A stretch of DNA of 64,000 nucleotides, taken from the NCBI RefSeq assembly GCF_028994775.1, contig NZ_JAJQMN010000006.1, forward strand, positions 186,001 through 250,000. The letters run 5' to 3'. This document shows, piece after piece, positions 59,533-64,000 of the stretch; positions within the stretch are counted from its first letter, which is position 1, and each line of letters starts with the position of its first letter. The position numbers and the translations under genes are program-made. Under the pieces are notes generated by a model. It was not told the origin of the DNA. It did not search any database and saw only the letters and a list, made by a program, of their open reading frames with translations. This stretch comes from Promicromonospora iranensis. Lineage in GTDB: Bacteria; Actinomycetota; Actinomycetes; Actinomycetales; Cellulomonadaceae.

Positions 59533-61839
59533 ATGTCGGTTTCGTCCATCCCTGAGTCCCGGGAACTACACGGGCACGGCCCCGCGTCCCTCACCGAGAG
59601 CCTCACGTCGATGTTCCAGACGGAGGCCTGGCCGGCCGCGGACGGCGACTCACGGGTCGCCCGGCAGCTCCGTGAGATCGGTGTCGACGTCAGCGCGATC
59701 TGGGCCGCATCGCGCTGGAACATGGGCGAGGACGGCGAGGCGCCGAACCGCCGCCACCCGCTGCCGGGCGACCCGCGCGGCCCGCAGACCGCCGCGGCGC
59801 TGAGCGCGGTCGTCGCGCAACCCCGGGCGGCCGCCCTGCTCGGCGTCTACCTGTGGTCACAGGCGAGCGATGCCCTGCAGTACACCTTCCGGCACGGCCG
59901 GATCATCGTCCCGCTCCGCGCCTTCGTCGAGACCTGGGCGGCACGCCGGGACAGCGCGCCCGACGACGTCTGCCGGGCCGAGGGCGACGCCGTCGCGGTG
60001 CTGCTGCGCACCCTGATCACCCAGATGCACACCTCGGCCGCCCGCAGTGCGGGCAGCCTCGCACGGGTGGCCGACGCCGCGGCGCAGGCCGGCGAGCGGT
60101 GCGAGGACCTGCTCCGGGCGGCCCGCGCCATCCCGGACCCGTCGTCCCCGTTCCGCCGCGCGCTGGTGCCGCAGGCCGTCACGCGCATCAGGTACTTCCG
60201 CGCGCTGTCGGAGGCCGCCGGGGCGGCCGACGACGCGATGGCCGGCCGCCCGGCCCGGCTCGGCCCGGCGCTCGACGGGCTGCGGGCCGCCGAGACCGAC
60301 CGGCACCTCAACTACATCCTGGCCAGCGAGCTGCGCTCCTACCGGATGCACCTGACGGAGCTGCACCGCAACCTCGGCTCCACCTGGCTCACGCTCGACC
60401 GGCTGCGGACCGTGTACATCTACCCGTTCGGCCTGCGGGACGTCAGCCCCATCGCGGCGGTGACGGCCATCCGGAACCTCGCCGACCGCGACGAACGGCC
60501 CCAGCTGCTCGGCGTGCAGGCGTTCGCCGTGCGGGGCCGCCTCAAGATGGACGATGTCTGGGCGAGCGTCGACCGCGCGGCCCGGCCATACGGCGGGGTG
60601 TCCCTGTCGATGCCGAACGTGCGCCTGGAGCAGCCTGACGGGTCGTTCATCGCCGAGCTCTCCTGCGACGTGCGGTTCACCGAGTTCGGCAACCACTACG
60701 TGCGGTTCCGCTACTCCGCGCGCGAGCAGTCGCCGCAGCAGGTCCGGGACGCCCGGTTCCGCCTGTCCAACCTGCACGCCGACATCCGGGTGCGGTGGAT
60801 CGGGCCGGACGGCGCGCCCGTCGACGTCGACCACGGCGACAGCCCGCCGCCCGAGCGGCTGTTCGATCTCGCCGACCTGCTGCAGCGCGCGACCACCGAC
60901 CTGGTCCGCGAGGGCACCGAGATCGCCCAGGGGCGCGCGCACGTGGTCACCACGGTCTACGAGGCGAGCCACGGACACGGGCCGGCCGCGCCCCGGGCGG
61001 AGCGCACGCCGGTCAACATGGGTGACGAGCTGCTCGCCGCGTTCGGCTCGCAGGTGCTGCTCCAGCCGGTCTCCTACGGCACCGCCACGCTCTGCGACTG
61101 GACGCTGCGCCAGCGCAACCCGGTGCTGCTGGAGGGCGTGCGCCACCTGGGCGACGTCGTGGCGGTGGCCACCAACTCCACGACCGTCGCCCTGGTCGGC
61201 ACCGCGCACTTCAAGATCTCCCAGTACGGCTCGCTCGCCGAGTTCGTCGCCAGCCTCAACGGGCTGTTCAGCGCCTGGAACGCCACGCTCGCGGACCACC
61301 TGCGGATCGTCGCGGCGATGCTCGCCGACCACGACGTCAACAACGGTGCCGACCTCGCCGAACGCAAGGAACGCCTCACGCGGGAACAGCTGCGCCTGCA
61401 CGAGTTCGCCTCCGAGGTCCGCACCACGCTGACGACCATCACCTCGCCCACGTTCCTCGCCTCCGCGCTGGAGTCCCGGATGCTGAACCAGCTGCTCCAG
61501 GCGGCGCACTTCGAGCAGCAGGCGGCGGTGGTCCTGGGGCGGCTGCGCGAGCTGCTCCAGGAGCCGATCGCCGCACGGCTGGCCGCCCTCGAACGCCTGC
61601 ACGGCGACCGGGAGCGGGCCGCCGAGGCGAGGCGCGAGCGCGGGCGGCGTCGGCTGATGGACGGCACGTTGTCGGCGATCACCGTGTTCGCGGGCGTCTA
61701 CGCGCTGATCGGCACCGTCCAGGTCGCCCTGGACGCCAAGATGATCGGCGGACCCGAGGCCGTCACGGCCACCGCCCTGGTCACGGTGGGAGCCCTGGTG
61801 ACGGGCCTGGCGGTGTTCAACTGGACGCGGGGTCGGTGA
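59533..61839 (+). CDS. large uncharacterised protein with two C-terminal membrane helices
   Basis: A 768-residue protein with no recognised domain. Residues 1-700 are soluble and mostly helical, with a beta-rich middle part (about residues 320-470: RLKMDDVWASVDRAARPYGG; VRFTEFGNHYVRFRYSAREQ). A helical/coiled segment (about 590-710; HEFASEVRTTLTTITSPTFL, then ALERLHGDRERAAEARRERG) leads to two membrane helices (about 714-733 and 743-763), giving a cytoplasmic protein tethered at its C-terminus. The layout recalls CorA-like proteins (long helices then two TM) but the G-M-N motif is absent. It has its own palindrome-bearing promoter. The 3' end overlaps the convergent SDR gene by 23 bases. Confidence 0.75.
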   Translation: MSVSSIPESRELHGHGPASLTESLTSMFQTEAWPAADGDSRVARQLREIGVDVSAIWAASRWNMGEDGEAPNRRHPLPGDPRGPQTAAALSAVVAQPRAAALLGVYLWSQASDALQYTFRHGRIIVPLRAFVETWAARRDSAPDDVCRAEGDAVAVLLRTLITQMHTSAARSAGSLARVADAAAQAGERCEDLLRAARAIPDPSSPFRRALVPQAVTRIRYFRALSEAAGAADDAMAGRPARLGPALDGLRAAETDRHLNYILASELRSYRMHLTELHRNLGSTWLTLDRLRTVYIYPFGLRDVSPIAAVTAIRNLADRDERPQLLGVQAFAVRGRLKMDDVWASVDRAARPYGGVSLSMPNVRLEQPDGSFIAELSCDVRFTEFGNHYVRFRYSAREQSPQQVRDARFRLSNLHADIRVRWIGPDGAPVDVDHGDSPPPERLFDLADLLQRATTDLVREGTEIAQGRAHVVTTVYEASHGHGPAAPRAERTPVNMGDELLAAFGSQVLLQPVSYGTATLCDWTLRQRNPVLLEGVRHLGDVVAVATNSTTVALVGTAHFKISQYGSLAEFVASLNGLFSAWNATLADHLRIVAAMLADHDVNNGADLAERKERLTREQLRLHEFASEVRTTLTTITSPTFLASALESRMLNQLLQAAHFEQQAAVVLGRLRELLQEPIAARLAALERLHGDRERAAEARRERGRRRLMDGTLSAITVFAGVYALIGTVQVALDAKMIGGPEAVTATALVTVGALVTGLAVFNWTRGR

Positions 61840-62812
61840 GCAGCCGCTCGCTCAGCTCCCACAGCCGCTCGGCCGATCTCGGGTCGATCGAGTGCGAGAC
61901 GACCTCGGCCGGGACCGAGTCCGCGGTGAGCGGCAGGTCCTCGTCGTTCACCCGCGAGACGTCGTTGTCGAGAAGATAGAGACCGCCGAGGCCGTCGAGC
62001 AGCGGGCTGGTGGCCCCGAACACGATGGTGGCGGCGCCCTGCCCCTCCGTCTTCTTGCCGCGCTCGGGGTCGATGATCGGCCGTCCGGCGTCGTCGATCA
62101 GGCCCTGAGCACGCTGCGACTCCACCCCGACCGAGCTGTTGAACGACGTCGTGGCGACGACGCCAGGGTGCGCGGCGAAGGCGCGGATGCCCTCGGGCGC
62201 CCACCGCCGGTCCAGCTCTACGGTGAAGAGCACGTTCGCCGCCTTGGACTGGGCGTACGCCAGACCCGGGTCGTAGGCGCCCGTGGTGAAGTTCGGGTCG
62301 TCCCACCGGATGTCGGAGAAGCGCTGGGCGCCGGACGTCGTGGTGACCACGCGGGCGCCGTCGGCCGCGCGCAGGGCGGGGTGCAGACCCAGCGTGAGCT
62401 GGAAGTGGCCCAGGTGGTTGGTCGCGAACTGTGGCTCGTACCCGCGGGCGTCCCGTACGACCTCGGCGCTCGGCAGGTAGCCCGCGTTGTTGATCAGGAT
62501 GTGCAGCGGGCGGGCGGACTCGAGGTAGCGCGCCACGAAGGCGTCGACCGAGGCGGGGTCCATGAGGTCGAGCCGGCTCACCTCGACCCGCTCGATCCCG
62601 GCCACCGCGGCCGCGGCGCGGTCCGTGTCCCGGGAACCGACGGTGACCGAGGCACCGGCCTCGGACAGCGCACGGGTCGCGACCAGGCCGAGGCCGGAGT
62701 GGCCGCCGGTGACGACGACGTTCCTGCCGGTCAGGTCGATGCCCGCCAGGACGTCGTCGACCGTGGACGCGGCAGTGAAACCCGTCCCGATGGGGTGCTG
62801 CTGATGGGTCAT
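61817..62812 (-). CDS. short-chain dehydrogenase/reductase
   Basis: A 331-residue SDR, longer than the classical 250. The nucleotide loop is VVTGGHSGLGLVATRAL, NNAGY is in place, and the catalytic Tyr-Lys pair is YAQSKAANVLF. It resembles the WW-domain oxidoreductase/retinol dehydrogenase-like group used broadly in bacteria. GGAAGGA precedes the ATG. It follows the aldo/keto reductase by 51 bases, probably one operon. Substrate unknown. Confidence 0.88.
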   Translation of the reverse strand: MTHQQHPIGTGFTAASTVDDVLAGIDLTGRNVVVTGGHSGLGLVATRALSEAGASVTVGSRDTDRAAAAVAGIERVEVSRLDLMDPASVDAFVARYLESARPLHILINNAGYLPSAEVVRDARGYEPQFATNHLGHFQLTLGLHPALRAADGARVVTTTSGAQRFSDIRWDDPNFTTGAYDPGLAYAQSKAANVLFTVELDRRWAPEGIRAFAAHPGVVATTSFNSSVGVESQRAQGLIDDAGRPIIDPERGKKTEGQGAATIVFGATSPLLDGLGGLYLLDNDVSRVNDEDLPLTADSVPAEVVSHSIDPRSAERLWELSERLLTDPASS

Positions 62813-62863
62813 GACGGTTCCTTCCGTGCGGGAACGTGCGGGAAACTGCGGGAGCGCGGAGGC

Positions 62864-63892
62864 TCAGGCGGCCGCGCGCTGCTCGGCGGGCCGACGGCGC
62901 AGGAGCGGCTGCTGGATGGCCGGCGGGTCGTAGGCCATGTCGAGGCGGCCGATGTCCGTCCCCGGCGGCACGATCGCGTCGATCCGGTCGAGGACCTCGT
63001 CCGTGAGCGCCACCTCGACGCCGGCGAGCGCGCTGTCGAGGTGCTCCATGGTGCGCGGGCCGATGATCGCGGAGGTGACTCCCGGGTGCGCGATGGCGAA
63101 CGCCATCGCCAGGTGGTTCAGCGGGACGCCGGCGTCCCGGGCGACGGGGACCAGCTGCTCGACCACGTCGAGCCGCTGCTCGTCGCGCAGGTGCGCGAAC
63201 CCGAACTGAGACCGGTGGGTGTCGTTGCCCTGGCCCTTGCGGTACCGGCCGGTGAGCAGCCCGCCCGCCAGCGGGCTCCAGACGAGGGTGCCCATGCCGT
63301 ACTGCTGGGCGATCGGCAGGACGTCGCGCTCGATCCCGCGGTTCAGGATCGAGTACGGCGGCTGCTCGACCCGGAAGCGTTCGAGGCCGCGCCGCTCGGC
63401 GACCCACTGGGCCTGCACGATGTCGGCGGCGGGCATCGTCGACGAGCCGATCGCCCGCACCTTGCCGGAGTTGATGAGGTAGGTCAGCGCCGCGAGCGTG
63501 TCCTCGACGTCGGTCTCGGGGTCGGGTCGGTGGATCTGGTAGAGGTCGATGTAGTCGGTGCCCAGGCGGCGCAGGGAGTTCTCGACCTCGGCGATGATCC
63601 AGCGGCGGGAGTTGCCGCGGTGGTTCGGGTCGTCGCTCATGGGCAGGTGCACCTTGGTGGCGAGCACGACGTCGTCGCGCCGCCCCTTGAGGGCCTTGCC
63701 CACGATCTCCTCGGACTCGCCGTGCGAGTACGCGTCGGCGGTGTCGATGAAGTTGATCCCGGCGTCGAGGGCCTTGTGGATGATCTTGACCGACTCGTCG
63801 TGGTCGGCGTTCCCGACCGCTCCGAACATCATCGCGCCGAGCGCGTAGGGGCTGACCTTGATGCCGGTCCGGCCGAGGTTGCGGTACTGCAT
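62864..63892 (-). CDS. aldo/keto reductase
   Basis: A 342-residue NADPH-dependent TIM-barrel reductase. The catalytic tetrad is visible: Asp and Tyr in FIDTADAYSHGESE, Lys in VVLATKV, His in YQIHRPD. The C-terminal cofactor region contains SAIIGPRTMEHLDSAL. AGGAGGG precedes the ATG. It heads an operon with the SDR gene, under the dyad at 63957-63992; a regulator gene probably lies just beyond the window. Confidence 0.92.
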   Translation of the reverse strand: MQYRNLGRTGIKVSPYALGAMMFGAVGNADHDESVKIIHKALDAGINFIDTADAYSHGESEEIVGKALKGRRDDVVLATKVHLPMSDDPNHRGNSRRWIIAEVENSLRRLGTDYIDLYQIHRPDPETDVEDTLAALTYLINSGKVRAIGSSTMPAADIVQAQWVAERRGLERFRVEQPPYSILNRGIERDVLPIAQQYGMGTLVWSPLAGGLLTGRYRKGQGNDTHRSQFGFAHLRDEQRLDVVEQLVPVARDAGVPLNHLAMAFAIAHPGVTSAIIGPRTMEHLDSALAGVEVALTDEVLDRIDAIVPPGTDIGRLDMAYDPPAIQQPLLRRRPAEQRAAA

Positions 63893-63956
63893 GGGGCCCT
63901 CCTGGGGTCGAGAGGTCTGGTGAGCGCCCCGGGGATGCCGTACTCTGGAACTAAGC

Positions 63957-63992
63957 GGAACGCTCTTCCAGAACTATATGGAAAGACGTTCC
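63957..63992. promoter_or_regulatory. nested dyad operator upstream of the aldo/keto reductase operon
   Basis: Outer arms GGAACG/CGTTCC and inner arms TTCCA/TGGAA are arranged symmetrically with matching 3-base gaps around an 8-base centre, 36 bp in all. On the minus strand the centre contains TATAGT, a -10 candidate, so binding would block the operon promoter. Confidence 0.7.
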
Positions 63993-64000
63993 GGATAGCA

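Noticed and set aside
59533-61839. Assigning the orphan protein to the CorA family
   Set aside because: Only the general layout (long helices, two terminal membrane segments) is shared; the G-M-N signature is missing and the protein is more than twice the usual length.

Overview
The window is a continuous stretch of high-GC actinobacterial chromosome. Gene content and order (ftsK-pgsA-cinA-clgR; rnj-dapA; rpsO-pnp-M16 peptidase-dapB; rimP-nusA-ylxR-infB-rbfA-(pyrE)-truB-ribF; proS; M50 protease-ispG-GNAT) point to Micrococcales, probably near Promicromonosporaceae/Cellulomonadaceae (for example Promicromonospora, Isoptericola, Cellulosimicrobium). The assignment rests on recalled gene order and protein style, not on a search. 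No rRNA, tRNA, CRISPR array, insertion sequence or prophage was recognised. No gap between genes exceeds 300 bases; the largest are 821-1066 and 37545-37792.

Layout. 1-6400: the tail of a Nei/Fpg glycosylase, then clgR, cinA and pgsA on the minus strand, a CapA-like lipoprotein, and ftsK. 6401-14464: an accessory block between ftsK and rnj with a divergent membrane protein/TetR pair, an adenine/adenosine deaminase, a DUF4328 membrane protein, a translationally coupled HSP90-like ATPase and TPR protein, and the remnant of a DUF998 membrane protein. 14465-20895: rnj, dapA, a small P-loop kinase coupled to an RraA-like protein, a succinate-semialdehyde-type dehydrogenase and azlCD. 20982-32626: small accessory genes (GNATs, two MFS exporters, an APC permease), a four-gene lipoprotein/NRAMP/PRC-barrel operon, an F420 oxidoreductase, and a DDN-type nitroreductase facing a TetR gene across two matching operators. 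32117-37544: TPR membrane protein, dapB, M16 peptidase, pnp, rpsO. 37793-42875: animal-type haem peroxidase, an ABC pair and a lipoprotein. 42889-51464: ribF, truB, pyrE, rbfA, infB, ylxR, nusA, rimP, the translation/transcription-factor cluster on the minus strand. 51665-59395: DUF4439 lipoprotein, proS, a second fpg-like gene, GNAT, ispG, M50 protease. 59533-63892: an unrecognised 768-residue protein behind a clear promoter with two palindromes, then an SDR and an aldo/keto reductase under a large dyad operator at the window edge.

How it works together. Much of the window is housekeeping: mRNA decay (rnj, pnp), lysine/peptidoglycan precursors (dapA, dapB), ribosome maturation and translation (rimP, nusA, rbfA, infB, truB, rpsO, proS), isoprenoids (ispG), phospholipid (pgsA) and chromosome segregation (ftsK). 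Many adjacent genes overlap by ATGA or GTGA, indicating translational coupling. At least nine genes carry a -10-like hexamer at exactly -12 to -7 from the start codon with no obvious Shine-Dalgarno sequence, which suggests widespread leaderless transcription.

Most worth a second look: a palindrome family (33417-33479, 46196-46253, perhaps 55727-55788) whose arm mismatches are all G-U compatible on minus-strand RNA; a perfect 20-bp hairpin inside the 5' coding region of the peptidase after pnp; the HSP90/TPR pair; the NRAMP operon with altered metal motifs; the 768-residue orphan; short tandem repeats at several gene 3' ends; and a possible frameshift in ylxR.
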